DNA of 64,000 bases from Pseudomonas sp. S35 (GTDB taxonomy: Bacteria; Pseudomonadota; Gammaproteobacteria; Pseudomonadales; Pseudomonadaceae), in assembly GCF_009866765.1 (NCBI RefSeq), contig NZ_CP019431.1, positions 5,848,001 through 5,912,000 on the forward strand, read 5' to 3'. The position numbers were made by a program, and so were the translations under genes. Shown in pieces: positions 34,420-44,356 of the stretch (position 1 is the stretch's first letter; each line of letters starts with the position of its first letter). Under the pieces are notes generated by a model. That model was not told the origin of the DNA. It made no database searches and saw only the letters and a list, made by a program, of their open reading frames with translations.

Positions 34420-36294
34420 TTAAAGCACTACGACCTCTTCGGCTGTCAACCAGCCAGCGTCAATGACTCTATCCCTCGCAACCTCTGGCTGGGCGCTGTA
34501 GACCACGATGGCCAAGCTCTCCTCTGCACGACTGCAGGTGACGTACAGGAGCCTACGTGTGCGTGACAGCGACGTGTCTTTGCCCTCGCTCTGATTCTTC
34601 ATATCTGTGGCGGAGGCAGGTGTAACACCGAGCAATTTCTCATAGCTAAACAGAAAGCCACCGGCTTCTTCGTCGTTCAGGATGACCATCACCCGGGGAA
34701 ACTCCAGGCCTTTGACTCCCTGGTGGGTACCGTAGGGCGAGAGACCATTTGCGTAGCCTGCGAACGCCGCCATCTCTGAGTAACGACGCCCCAGGACAAC
34801 CCGATAAGCATGGATTTCAAGCGCCTCACGATCGGACGTTTCTGGTGCTCGGTCTGCAGTGGCACCTTGAGCCATTGCAGCAACGAGTCGATCAGGCAGC
34901 GCAAGCAAACCCGAACTCTGGAGGATTTGAGCCACCTCTTCAATCAAGGGATTGTTATCTTTGAGCATCTCGCAGAGTGCATGGGTCGCTACTCCAACAG
35001 ACTCCAGCAGCTCGAATTGATTGTTGCCAGCCGCCTCCAGGTGCTTAGGATCAAGCAAAGGAGAGCGCAGCCGCACCGCCTCCATGAGCGTGAAATCATC
35101 CGAACGGGCTGCGGCGACGATTGGAGCGACCCCATCGAAGAAAACCTTGAGGATGGGTAGCGTACCGTCCATCAGCGCGGTATTCAGATGTGCAACTGCA
35201 TAGAGCGGAGCGAACACGCCTTCAAACCCCATCCGACGGGCAGCCATCTTGTGCTCTAGGATCAGCGTCTTGCGGCCATCCCTGCCGGTGGCCCACTGAG
35301 CATCACCCGTAATCTCTACCATTTGCTCAGCGATCTGGTCTTCCAAGCTGAAATCCAGCCCGGGCGCTTGCCGGGTGCAGAACATACGTACGGAACCTTG
35401 GGCAGCTTCCGGCTTTGGTATCTGCAGATGATCATCGGCGCCGGCGCGGATATCGTTGATCAATTTGACAACTCGAATCGGACAACGGCGATTGATACGT
35501 TTTTCAGGCTTGGCCCAATCTGGTGGTATCGCCTCATCAAGCCCTGGCTTCCCGTCGTTATAGATACGCTGCATCGTGTCGCCGAGCAGTCCTAAGCAAA
35601 ATCTCCCAGGAATCGCTGCCTGAGCTTTCAGAAATGCATCCATGAGCGCGCCATTCGTATCTTGGCTTTCATCAATGAGCAGCACCGGGTGCCGATCCGC
35701 CATAACATCGAGTAAAGGCGGCTGGGGTAAAAACGCTGCAGCCATCTGGATGACTTCACTGTGGTTCAGCGATTGCCTACTTACGTTATCTCCCGTCGGA
35801 CTGTAGGTAAATTCAGGAATTTCATCTAGGGCCGCCAAACGACGAGCTTTGCTATCCCGGCTCGCCTGGTTAGCTTGGGAAGTCTTGTTCACTGTTCTCG
35901 CCCGACCGAGCCTGTCGTCCAATTCAGCGACGTCGCTCGCAAGTTTGATACGTAACCATTCACGAATATCGTCGTTGAAGCCCTTGATCATCTTCCAAGA
36001 GAAAGCATGAATGGTTGAAACCTCAACCAGCGGATCGTGCTCAAGGCGACGTGCGATTTCCTCACAGGCTGCGTTGGTGTACGTGATGATCGCTATTTGC
36101 CGCCCCTCAAAGGTGAGGCGCTGACGCTCACGTTCCTTGAGTGATTTCACGGCTACGACGAGTGAGTGGGTCTTACCTGAGCCGGCACCGGCGTATAGGA
36201 AGAAGCTACGTGGCGTCTCCAGGTTCAGGCATTCCTGGATAACGTCATCCGCATTCAGCGTAACTTCATCGGCGACATCCTTTATGGTACTCAT
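34420..36294 (-). CDS. UvrD/Rep-type SF1 helicase (GajB-like)
   Basis: 624 residues. SF1A motifs: Walker A YAGAGSGKTHSL (about 34-45), Ia IITYTNAACEEIARRL, STIHAFSW, Walker B VLLIDESQDTNGALM (about 204-218), motif III/IV LGDTMQRIYNDG, motif V HQGVKGLEFPRVMV, and motif VI RLLYVTCSRAEESLAIV. Its ATG overlaps the stop of the OLD nuclease gene by 4 bases. An OLD ATPase-TOPRIM protein coupled to a UvrD helicase is the Gabija arrangement (GajA-GajB), though both proteins here are longer than classical Gabija subunits. The 3' end abuts the IS3 remnant, but the frame is intact to a TAA. Confidence 0.88.
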   Translation of the reverse strand: MSTIKDVADEVTLNADDVIQECLNLETPRSFFLYAGAGSGKTHSLVVAVKSLKERERQRLTFEGRQIAIITYTNAACEEIARRLEHDPLVEVSTIHAFSWKMIKGFNDDIREWLRIKLASDVAELDDRLGRARTVNKTSQANQASRDSKARRLAALDEIPEFTYSPTGDNVSRQSLNHSEVIQMAAAFLPQPPLLDVMADRHPVLLIDESQDTNGALMDAFLKAQAAIPGRFCLGLLGDTMQRIYNDGKPGLDEAIPPDWAKPEKRINRRCPIRVVKLINDIRAGADDHLQIPKPEAAQGSVRMFCTRQAPGLDFSLEDQIAEQMVEITGDAQWATGRDGRKTLILEHKMAARRMGFEGVFAPLYAVAHLNTALMDGTLPILKVFFDGVAPIVAAARSDDFTLMEAVRLRSPLLDPKHLEAAGNNQFELLESVGVATHALCEMLKDNNPLIEEVAQILQSSGLLALPDRLVAAMAQGATADRAPETSDREALEIHAYRVVLGRRYSEMAAFAGYANGLSPYGTHQGVKGLEFPRVMVILNDEEAGGFLFSYEKLLGVTPASATDMKNQSEGKDTSLSRTRRLLYVTCSRAEESLAIVVYSAQPEVARDRVIDAGWLTAEEVVVL

Positions 36295-38600
36295 TCGGGA
36301 GTCACCTCGACACTGGCCGTCGGGATAATCAAGAGCTCCTTACTCTTCTTTTGCAGCTTTTCCTCTAACCAGACGAGCCCTTCCCGGATGTACTCTGGAA
36401 CAGCAACCTTGGCGAAGTCGGGATCTCCAAGCACCTGTAGCGCGAATTCCGCCTTGTCACCCGACCTGAGCGCGTCGAACAAAGCCTTACCTAGGTCGTC
36501 TGCAGTTGCACAATCACGCAGCGCTTTGGCGAAAGCCTTGGTCAGACCCCGCCCCTGCTTGGTTGCAAAGTGCTGCACGTTGCTCAGCACCAGACTGTCC
36601 TCAAACGTGTTGGGCAGCGCCTGGGCTTCACCTTTAGTCTTAGGCAGAACAATGTTGATGGGGGTCTGATACGCAATGCGGATTGCAAACAAGTGGTCTA
36701 TCTGCTGCGATTTTTGCTCCCCATCCAGATCCAGCAGTGTGTCGACATCGTGCCCTATTCCCAGCGCGGTCACCCAACTACGCAGGGTGGGGTTGTTGGT
36801 TTCTTGTTTGGCCTTGCGCTTGACGGGTACCGCTGATTTCTTCAGTCCGGCGTCCAAATCCGTGATCACCAGGGTCACAATTCCCAGCGCATCGACTAAT
36901 GGCCTTAGGCGATGTGCGTGACTACCTCCAATATCCAGGATGGTGATGTAGCAACGATCAAGGAACGGAAATTGACTGCGTAAGAAATGCGGCAACATCA
37001 TTCGTTCCGCAGCGCCCTCAACCAAGATCACCGCGTCAGCGAAGAAGAGATCTGCATGCTGCGCCCGCAGGTAACGAGTCACGAACTCCTTAGTTTGCCT
37101 GTGACTGTTTTTGTCACCGAACACTGTGCTCAAGTTAGAAACGGTGGACACCGGGATGGGTACACAGGCCATTCCTGCGGGTAACCTTCGGAAATACCGA
37201 AGGTTTGCATAATCCGTCTCGTGAGCAACATGGCTGGAGTGGGAGCTGACCACCAGCTGTGTTTTGAGCCTCGGGTATTTCTTGAGAAGCGGCTCATTAC
37301 ATAGGACGTGATACGCGTGCTTGATGAAGGCCTGCTGCACTTGGACATGGAGATGAGCCTCAGGCTCCTCAACCAGCACAAGGTGGATCGGTTCGATGCC
37401 GGCGTCGGACTGCTCCTCGATATTTTTGTACTTCCTCAGCCACTCATCCCGAAATGCCATCAACTGGAAAATCATCGAGATCAGGTTCTGATAACCGAGG
37501 CCGTTGGATGTTTCGGGGAGCCGCATGGGAGGAGCACCAGGTGCGCCTGCGACTGAATCCAACTCGAACAGCACCGCAGCTTCATGGTTCATGCCGTCCG
37601 TAGGGGAAAGCCGGGTTTCTACCCTAATCGCCGGATCAGTAGTGTTCGGATAGCCCAGGCCTGCGACCTCCGCAAGTGCAGGAGCGAAACTGGAGGTTAG
37701 TCGGGAATCGAAAGCCGACTGTGCAGCTTGAATGGCTGTCAGCGCCTCCAAGTCCGAAATATCAGGGCTGTCACCAGGATCGAGATGCCGACTGTAGTAA
37801 GCACGCAATTGCTCAGTCAGTTTTTTCCCTGAACCACCTCGCCCCTCAGTGATGGACTCCTCGGCGCTATCACCGAAGCCGCGCTGCGCATTGATCTCGT
37901 GCACGCGTATAAGATCGGTCAGCGGATTGCTCTCCAGCGGAAGTGCATTCGCAGACAGTGCTTGCAGGCTGGCGTGACGTGTCTCGGGATCTGGGTCGCA
38001 GAGCTGCGCCGGGTCGAGACGATACCAGCGTATGGTGAACATCGCTCCCAAGCGCCGGTTAAGGTAGTCATGCAGGGTTTGCGGCCAAAGTGACAGCGTG
38101 GGCGGTTTTTTTCCTTCCTCGGTCTTGCTCAAGATCTCCTGCAACAACGTTTTGACCCGGTTACGCTCTTTCCGGTAATCGGTGAAGAGTTTGGCCATGT
38201 CCTTGGGCTCAAGTCGAAAACGCATCCCGACGCAGCCACCTTTCCAGGCAAAATTGGGAATCAGATCCTTGATGTAGTGCAACTCCCCTTTCGAGGCTTC
38301 CACCCATAGATCGAGAGTGGGTAACCAATGCGTCCAATGGTTTGCCGCTGGTATCTCGAAGGTTTCGTCAGCCTCTTCCCACTCGGCACCAATGTCATTA
38401 ATGGTCGTGAGGTGAGCAAGCGTTAAATCCTGGAGGCGAAAAGCAGTCGCTTTCGAGAGCAGGAATTTACGCAACGCCAACATTGCGGAGGACTTACCAC
38501 TGTTGTTGGCCCCGACCAACAGGGTGGTGGTGCTCGCCAGGTCGATTCGAACGGACAGGAGCTTGCGGAAATTCGCGATCTCCAAATACTGGATCTGCAT
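36291..38600 (-). CDS. OLD-family ATPase-TOPRIM nuclease (GajA-like)
   Basis: 769 residues from MQIQYLEIANFRKL (38600), which has a GGAAGAGG ribosome site; the frame is open 35 codons further upstream without one. ABC-type ATPase: Walker A LVGANNSGKSSAML (about 24-37) and Walker B LVLVEEPEAHLHVQVQQAF (about 410-428), with a His-containing SSHSSHVAHE switch. TOPRIM domain: AVILVEGAAERMMLPHFL (about 520-537) and LVITDLDAGL (about 578). In Gabija, GajA is a sequence-specific nicking nuclease restrained by nucleotides. A long central insertion distinguishes it. Coupled to the UvrD gene by a 4-base overlap. Confidence 0.87.
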   Translation of the reverse strand: MQIQYLEIANFRKLLSVRIDLASTTTLLVGANNSGKSSAMLALRKFLLSKATAFRLQDLTLAHLTTINDIGAEWEEADETFEIPAANHWTHWLPTLDLWVEASKGELHYIKDLIPNFAWKGGCVGMRFRLEPKDMAKLFTDYRKERNRVKTLLQEILSKTEEGKKPPTLSLWPQTLHDYLNRRLGAMFTIRWYRLDPAQLCDPDPETRHASLQALSANALPLESNPLTDLIRVHEINAQRGFGDSAEESITEGRGGSGKKLTEQLRAYYSRHLDPGDSPDISDLEALTAIQAAQSAFDSRLTSSFAPALAEVAGLGYPNTTDPAIRVETRLSPTDGMNHEAAVLFELDSVAGAPGAPPMRLPETSNGLGYQNLISMIFQLMAFRDEWLRKYKNIEEQSDAGIEPIHLVLVEEPEAHLHVQVQQAFIKHAYHVLCNEPLLKKYPRLKTQLVVSSHSSHVAHETDYANLRYFRRLPAGMACVPIPVSTVSNLSTVFGDKNSHRQTKEFVTRYLRAQHADLFFADAVILVEGAAERMMLPHFLRSQFPFLDRCYITILDIGGSHAHRLRPLVDALGIVTLVITDLDAGLKKSAVPVKRKAKQETNNPTLRSWVTALGIGHDVDTLLDLDGEQKSQQIDHLFAIRIAYQTPINIVLPKTKGEAQALPNTFEDSLVLSNVQHFATKQGRGLTKAFAKALRDCATADDLGKALFDALRSGDKAEFALQVLGDPDFAKVAVPEYIREGLVWLEEKLQKKSKELLIIPTASVEVTPE

Positions 38601-38826
38601 AGCCTCTTCCTTGTAACGGCTGAAGGTAATTCGCCGGGCTGATGAATTCTGAAACTCTAGCCCAGTACCTGCAGCGCTCCAATAGACGTAGTGAGTTTCC
38701 GCCACTGCGTTGTGGTAAGAGGACGGCAGTGATCACGAGCCAGGTTCAATAAGCGCGCACATGCACGGCTGACGCACCTTGCGCCCGCCGTACACTGATG
38801 TCAGACGCGCTTTGCCTGGGTCTCTA

Positions 38827-41328
38827 CTACCCCTCCACGAAAGGCACCAGGTAGTTGACCAACCTGTCCGCCCGTATCGGCGAGTGCTCGATTGAATGCT
38901 GACACTGCCCTTCAAGCTCGATGTCGGTTAATTGAGACTCACATAGCTCTCTCAGCAATACCCGAGATTCGGCAACCAGTTGATTCAACCGATCAAGCGT
39001 GAGCGCATAGCTCTCGTGCGCTGACGCTGCAGCGGTTGCCTTGTTAGTGGGGTGCACAACCACACGGTGACTCGAGTAGCCGGGGTAGTTTTGAACAAAC
39101 CACTGTTCTGCGACCAGAAGCTGACCATGCTCCTCCTTGGTCAACGGATTTTTGTCCTTTTTGCGACTTTTTGCTTCCAGAATCAGGGCAGCCTTGTTGG
39201 GTAAAAGCCATAGAACATCAGGCCCTTCCCCGCCGACGTCATGGCGCTCTGTAGTAAGCCCTATCAAGCTACCAAGGTCTGCAAGCGCCTGCTCGAACTG
39301 ATTAGCAGAAGCGTTGCCGTGTAACCTGGATACCACCTCCTCGAAGCGTTGAAGCAGACCACGTCTGATACGGTATCCACGGAGCTGAGCGGCAATCGCT
39401 GCGCCTTGCGCACCGGGAGACGGCAGAGGGCGGTAGGGAGGAGAGGTGCGCGGGCGTAAAAGGTTACGGTTTGCGGAAAATGCCGATCGTTGAAGCTCGT
39501 CACTGCGCTCGGCTTGTCCCCAGTTATCCGCGATACGGCCTGCCAATTGGTACAGCCAACCGCGCGTCTGGTCATCCACCGCGTCCTGAGAGCCTGCTAC
39601 CTGATCCAGGCGCGCGATCGCCTTGTCATAAAATCCATCGGCCCACAGGTTGAAGGCCTTGCGTTCTGTTGAGGCCGTATTGAACCGCTTCGGGTCTGGC
39701 GCCTCTGGCCCCACGTTCTCCGCGAGGGTAGCAGCATGGTACTCAATCCATCCGATGTCCCGATTGATGCTAAGCGCAATTGTATTTGTCAGATCGTTGA
39801 CGTCACTGACTTCCTTGCTGACTGTCGACCCCATTTCGAGCTGTGCCCGAGTTGCGCTCGTGAGCAGCCTAAAGTTCGCGTCCTTGGCAATCCAGCCGGC
39901 TAAATCCGAGCCAAGAAGCAGCACTACGCAATGGTCGCCAGCCCCACGTGCTCCGCGTCCGATCCCCTGCTCTATGCGCTGAGCGAGCATGCGACTGATG
40001 GTAGCTCCACCGTAGAGGGTCGCAGCACGTAAAAGCTCATAATCAGACGTGCCGGAGGGAAGCCCTTCCATCACCAGGACTCTGCAAGAGTCACCTGGTA
40101 GATCGATTCCATCGTATCGGTTGGCAAATACGAACGGCCCATTGGTTCTACGCGATTGCAACGCCTCGATCGCATTCTCCACCTGGTCTGAGCCTTCGGC
40201 GAACTGCGCAGTGTCAGTCCATGCCTGCGCGGCATAGTTGGCATGCACCAACGCAACAGCCCCCAGGTTCATTCCAGCCACTTGCTTAAGAGTTGACTTG
40301 GCGACCTGTTGCGGGTCGAAATCAAACGGCATCAGGCTAGGGATCAGGATCATCCGTTCACTGATCCCCGCGAGAGACCTAGAGGTTAAAGCGTTGTTCA
40401 CAAGCTGAGGATCGGCGTCGAATGTACGGACAATTTCGCTATCGTCAGCGATGGTTGCCGACATATAGATACGCCGAGGGGCATCAGCAAATGTGGGGAA
40501 ATTGTTGACCTGGGGCAGAACGCTCGTAATGGTGAAGGCTTTGCTACTGATCAGCGCATGGCACAGATGCAGATTGTCTCGCAACAATGGCCAAGCAAAG
40601 GGAACGTTCACACCGTCGCCTCGCAACATTCCTCTTACGGTATCCAACTGCTCATTCCAGGCCCAATAAGGGACTTCCACGACGCCGTTATTCAGCCCTG
40701 AAACGGTATCGTCAAAGGTGCCTAGCCGATCGATGTCTCGAAAAGCAGTTCGGAACAAGGTGCACAGCGCCTTGTACGTTTCGTTGTCATCCTCAGAGGA
40801 AACCTCAAGGGTGAACGACTCGCGCACCACGGAGAATGCTACGTGGGCGTCATCGAGGATGACTGCACCCACTCTGATGGGCATTTTTTGCCCACGAACC
40901 CCAAACTTACTATGGCCGTTGAACAAAGCTTTGTACGAGGCGACCATAACCGCCTTGCCGTTCACAAAGTCGTCGTGCAGGGGCTGACCTCGGGTGTATG
41001 GGACAGCAAGAATCCCCAACGATTTCGCTTTCTCCAAGGTCTGTTTGACTAACTGCGTGGTCGGAGCCAGATACAGAACGGGCTCTTTGAGGTCATTCAG
41101 GGTCGACTGAGCAATCAGCAGACCAACCAGAGTCTTCCCGCCCCCAGTGTGGAGCTTGACCACCGTGTCACGCTCATCCTTTCGCTCGAACCATGCCTCC
41201 AGCACCTCAGCTTGACTGGTGTACAGATCATTGATGCCCTGAGGCTTGGGCATGCGCCTGAAAATTTCCAGGGGATCTATCGGTGCAGGTCGCTGAGACT
41301 GCGATCTGAGTTTGTTGAAGTCCACCAT
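38827..41328 (-). CDS. SF2 helicase fused to a PD-(D/E)xK-like nuclease domain
   Basis: 833 residues. Helicase part: TSQAEVLEAWF, Walker A KLHTGGGKTLVGLL (about 58-71), LAPTTQLVKQTL, ILDDAHVAF (DDAH in place of DEAH), YMSATI (about 290), FANRYDGIDLPGDSCRVLVMEG and QGIGRGARGAGDH. The last two are of the DinG/XPD kind. C-terminal part: after a helical region (about 530-640) comes GEGPDVLWLLPNKAALILEAKS (split here: GPD at about 702, EAK about 15 residues later), which fits the PD-(D/E)xK nuclease core. No Fe-S cysteine set is evident. It lies 226 bases upstream of the OLD/UvrD pair on the same strand. Inferred role: nucleic-acid unwinding and cutting in defence, possibly as a third subunit. Confidence 0.8.
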   Translation of the reverse strand: MVDFNKLRSQSQRPAPIDPLEIFRRMPKPQGINDLYTSQAEVLEAWFERKDERDTVVKLHTGGGKTLVGLLIAQSTLNDLKEPVLYLAPTTQLVKQTLEKAKSLGILAVPYTRGQPLHDDFVNGKAVMVASYKALFNGHSKFGVRGQKMPIRVGAVILDDAHVAFSVVRESFTLEVSSEDDNETYKALCTLFRTAFRDIDRLGTFDDTVSGLNNGVVEVPYWAWNEQLDTVRGMLRGDGVNVPFAWPLLRDNLHLCHALISSKAFTITSVLPQVNNFPTFADAPRRIYMSATIADDSEIVRTFDADPQLVNNALTSRSLAGISERMILIPSLMPFDFDPQQVAKSTLKQVAGMNLGAVALVHANYAAQAWTDTAQFAEGSDQVENAIEALQSRRTNGPFVFANRYDGIDLPGDSCRVLVMEGLPSGTSDYELLRAATLYGGATISRMLAQRIEQGIGRGARGAGDHCVVLLLGSDLAGWIAKDANFRLLTSATRAQLEMGSTVSKEVSDVNDLTNTIALSINRDIGWIEYHAATLAENVGPEAPDPKRFNTASTERKAFNLWADGFYDKAIARLDQVAGSQDAVDDQTRGWLYQLAGRIADNWGQAERSDELQRSAFSANRNLLRPRTSPPYRPLPSPGAQGAAIAAQLRGYRIRRGLLQRFEEVVSRLHGNASANQFEQALADLGSLIGLTTERHDVGGEGPDVLWLLPNKAALILEAKSRKKDKNPLTKEEHGQLLVAEQWFVQNYPGYSSHRVVVHPTNKATAAASAHESYALTLDRLNQLVAESRVLLRELCESQLTDIELEGQCQHSIEHSPIRADRLVNYLVPFVEG

Positions 41329-41455
41329 CCTTGTTTACCTCGCAGTCGTCGTTGAGCTTCAGTCGCTCATGATCGTTGGGTTGCATTTCATCATTAACGA
41401 TTATTTGTTCTGCTCTGCCATGCTGGAAACACGCGATCCAGCCAACAACGCTCTC

Positions 41456-42628
41456 TCATTCACTGGTCTTCTTCTCCACAATAATTTGAGCATTTGGAAC
41501 ATCCAGCTGACGTGAAAGTCCGCCATCCTTGAAAGCAATAACGGTTGTATTGCCAAAACCCTTGAATTGCACGGTCACACCAGCATAAGCCCTGTAGCCT
41601 TCTGGTACCTTAACTTCTTTGGCTACCAGCGCATCTGGCATTAAAGCGTTATAAGGTGCTTTTACGTACACAACGGCGTGCTCAATGCGAACCTGGGCCA
41701 TACGCATCGCCCCATCCATGAGTAGACCTGAAACACCACCCAGCACTAATGGCAGCAGCATGACGACGGTAATGCTTACCAAATAAGCACTTTTCTGTTT
41801 TCCAGCTGCACCAGAACTCAGGAGCTCATCCTTCTCGGGAGTGACGATAACAGAGTTGAGCATCCGCTCATGACGACGGTACTGGGCTCCTGCTGACTTC
41901 GCTATCGAATAGAAGATGTAGAGCGCTATCGAGAGCAACGGCAAATTCCAGTAGGCCACGATGTCACGTTGTCCAAATGCCCAGATCAGTACTATAGCCA
42001 CCACTGCGAAAGGAGTCGCCCCCCAATGAAATAGCGCCATTTCATGTGCTATTTCTTTTTTCGGATTAACTTTCTTATGTATACGCTTAAATACGAAGTT
42101 GAAAACAGGTCGCGTTACAATCGACAAAAAAATTCCGAGCGACACTAGGCAAACGACGAACATTGCGTATACAACACCAAAACAACTCGCGGCCAGTAGG
42201 AACAGTAGTCCGTCCCCCAGCGTCAAGCCCTGGGGGAAATGACCAACCCTAAGTGCATAAATGATCACGCAGGCACTGCCTAAGGCGATACTGAACTTCA
42301 GTGCAGCACCGGTTAACTTCAAAAGACTTTCAGTAGTGGACTCAAGAGAGGAAATAACTGTTTTCATCAGCTCATATCTGTGACGTGGGAGTAGTAGCCT
42401 TTTAAAGCTGTCCCATACGGTATCGACGCATTCACTCATAGCATGAGCGCAATCCCTAGAAAATCTAGCAGAGCATGGTATCACCGATACAACTGACTGG
42501 CTTATTTTGGCCAATTTCGACCCATCGCGAGAGGCAAGGAACGCCTCAACACGGACGAGCAGACAGTCTATCTTAGACTGGCAGCAGTCTCGGCCCCCTC
42601 CAACTGCTTTGAGTGATTGTGCGCCCAA
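41456..42628 (-). CDS. Multi-helix membrane protein of unknown function
   Basis: Up to 390 residues from a TTG at 42628; an ATG at 42439 would give 327 residues and neither has a strong ribosome site. Hydrophobic segments occur at about 108-128, 136-170, 208-228, 232-250 and 282-305. The C-terminal about 75 residues are soluble and beta-rich (VPEGYRAYAGVTVQFKGFGNTTVIAFKDG). It is divergent from the AAA ATPase gene with about 58 bases between, and 127 bases upstream of the helicase-nuclease gene on the same strand. It may be a membrane effector for either neighbour; no family recognised. Confidence 0.65.
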   Translation of the reverse strand: MGAQSLKAVGGGRDCCQSKIDCLLVRVEAFLASRDGSKLAKISQSVVSVIPCSARFSRDCAHAMSECVDTVWDSFKRLLLPRHRYELMKTVISSLESTTESLLKLTGAALKFSIALGSACVIIYALRVGHFPQGLTLGDGLLFLLAASCFGVVYAMFVVCLVSLGIFLSIVTRPVFNFVFKRIHKKVNPKKEIAHEMALFHWGATPFAVVAIVLIWAFGQRDIVAYWNLPLLSIALYIFYSIAKSAGAQYRRHERMLNSVIVTPEKDELLSSGAAGKQKSAYLVSITVVMLLPLVLGGVSGLLMDGAMRMAQVRIEHAVVYVKAPYNALMPDALVAKEVKVPEGYRAYAGVTVQFKGFGNTTVIAFKDGGLSRQLDVPNAQIIVEKKTSE

Positions 42629-42686
42629 GTTCCAAGCTGCTAACCTGTGAATCTAGAATCGCCAATCATGTGCTGAAAGGGGTCTT

Positions 42687-44072
42687 ATGTCGATTGCAGG
42701 CTTTGAGAATAAAACCGACTTTACTACAAAGCTGAACGAGCATATTTCAGCGTCAGGCCCAGTTAAGAGTATACAACAGCTTTTCGGCCGCGAAAAAGAG
42801 TTATCTTTGATAGAAGAGGCTCTATATGCCAATGGACGTCATGTCTTTATTTATGGAGATCGGGGTGTAGGGAAATCCTCACTAGCAGCCGCCGCTGCCG
42901 CTCAGTATCAGTCTCCCGACAACTCACCTATACAAATAGGTTGCGGGCCTGATACTAAGTTCTATGAAACCATTGAGAATTTAGTCGACAGGGTGATGAA
43001 ATCGCTTGCCGGAAAATACGACCATGTAATAAGCCAAACCATTAACATCAAGATTTACTCTATTAGCTGGAAGAACACTGCCAAAAAAGTTGAAATTTCT
43101 AAGGTAGACTCAATGTACTCAGCGGTGAACGCCACTGAAGAGATTGCAAAATATCACTCTGAGAACCCTGTTGTAATCATCGATGAATTCGATCAGATAG
43201 ATTCGGAGGTCGAAAGAAAATTATTCGCTACGTTCCTTAAAGATCTAGGGGATAGAGGAGTGAATGTAAAATTTATTTTTACTGGGGTATCTACATCACT
43301 AGAAAAACTCTTAGGTTCACACGAGTCGAGCTTCCGACAGTTGCACACCATTGGACTTGAGCGTCTAGGATGGTCAGCGCGTGAGGATATCGTCCGAGAT
43401 GCTGCCGCTGCGTTCTCGCTTTTGGTAGATGACGACGTGTGTTTCAAAATTGCTAAAATCTCTAACGGCTTTCCATATTATGCACATCTAATTACGGAAA
43501 AACTTCTCTGGCTCGCATTTAACGAAGAGTCTTATATCAGCCGCTTGGACGGCGCGACTTTTGAAAAAGCACTTGAAGATGCGATTTTAAGTATCGGCGC
43601 TCATCTCAAACGGCCCTACGAACAAGCAACATCTCACAGATCTCCTGACTACACCGAAATACTTTGGGCGACAAGTGACTCGGAGGATATTATCAGATAT
43701 GGCGAGAGTATCTTTTTGTCATATATCCGCATACATGAAAAGCTGCACGGAAAAAATCCGTCGGTAGAATATCGCCCATTATCCCAGTCAAGCTTTCTTA
43801 CAAAATTACGCGACTTGAAGAAGAAACAGTATGGCGAGATAATTGAGAACGCACTAGACAGAAAAGGAATTTACACCTATAGGGAAAATATACTGCGAGG
43901 CTTTATAGCTATGAAGGCTCTTGAAGGAGGGGTGGAACTGCAAGGAAATATACCGGACGCCCCTAAAGCACCAACTGCAATGGCAAAAGCTAAGCGACCC
44001 ACTTCTGCGGGAAAAGACAATACTCCTCGTATAAAATTCAGGGGAGAGGAAGAGTTACATGAAGAAGATTGA
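42687..44072 (+). CDS. AAA+/STAND-like ATPase
   Basis: 461 residues. The ATG has an AAAGGGG ribosome site. The motif order is that of AAA_16/Orc-type ATPases: FGREKELSLIEEAL (box before Walker A), Walker A IYGDRGVGKSSLAAAAA (about 54-70), Walker B NPVVIIDEFDQIDSEVE (about 152-168), sensor 1 VKFIFTGVSTS. A winged-helix-like region follows, and the tail is basic then very acidic (KFRGEEELHEED). No effector domain is fused to it; the divergent membrane protein could be the partner. Role in defence is inferred from location only. AT-rich. Confidence 0.75.
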   Translation: MSIAGFENKTDFTTKLNEHISASGPVKSIQQLFGREKELSLIEEALYANGRHVFIYGDRGVGKSSLAAAAAAQYQSPDNSPIQIGCGPDTKFYETIENLVDRVMKSLAGKYDHVISQTINIKIYSISWKNTAKKVEISKVDSMYSAVNATEEIAKYHSENPVVIIDEFDQIDSEVERKLFATFLKDLGDRGVNVKFIFTGVSTSLEKLLGSHESSFRQLHTIGLERLGWSAREDIVRDAAAAFSLLVDDDVCFKIAKISNGFPYYAHLITEKLLWLAFNEESYISRLDGATFEKALEDAILSIGAHLKRPYEQATSHRSPDYTEILWATSDSEDIIRYGESIFLSYIRIHEKLHGKNPSVEYRPLSQSSFLTKLRDLKKKQYGEIIENALDRKGIYTYRENILRGFIAMKALEGGVELQGNIPDAPKAPTAMAKAKRPTSAGKDNTPRIKFRGEEELHEED

Positions 44073-44356
44073 AGTGTTTACAGGTGCTGCCAGCCATTGA
44101 AGCTGATGAAAGGCCATTAGATAATATTCGGAACAGGCTTCTGGCCGATTGTTGTCTATCGAGAAAGGCTGCAAGCAGCCGAGGCTGTGTAAAAACGTCT
44201 TAGAGCGCGACAGGTATTCACCACCGTGACTTTAGATCGCGTATCTGCAGAGGTGTAGTGATCAACTAGTCCCGGACGCGACGTTTAGTTCACTCCCGAA
44301 ATTAAGCGGGACGATTCAGCGGCAAGCAATGCCAAATTTCATAAGGAATTGAGAAA
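44073..44356. other. Intergenic segment, no gene seen
   Basis: 284 bases with stop codons in all frames at short intervals. It is of mixed composition and includes GGCTGTGTAAAAACG (44183), similar to ends seen near insertion elements in pseudomonads, but no inverted partner was found. Confidence 0.3.

Noticed and set aside
44173..44210. Insertion-sequence end near GGCTGTGTAAAAACG
   Set aside because: No inverted partner or transposase nearby.
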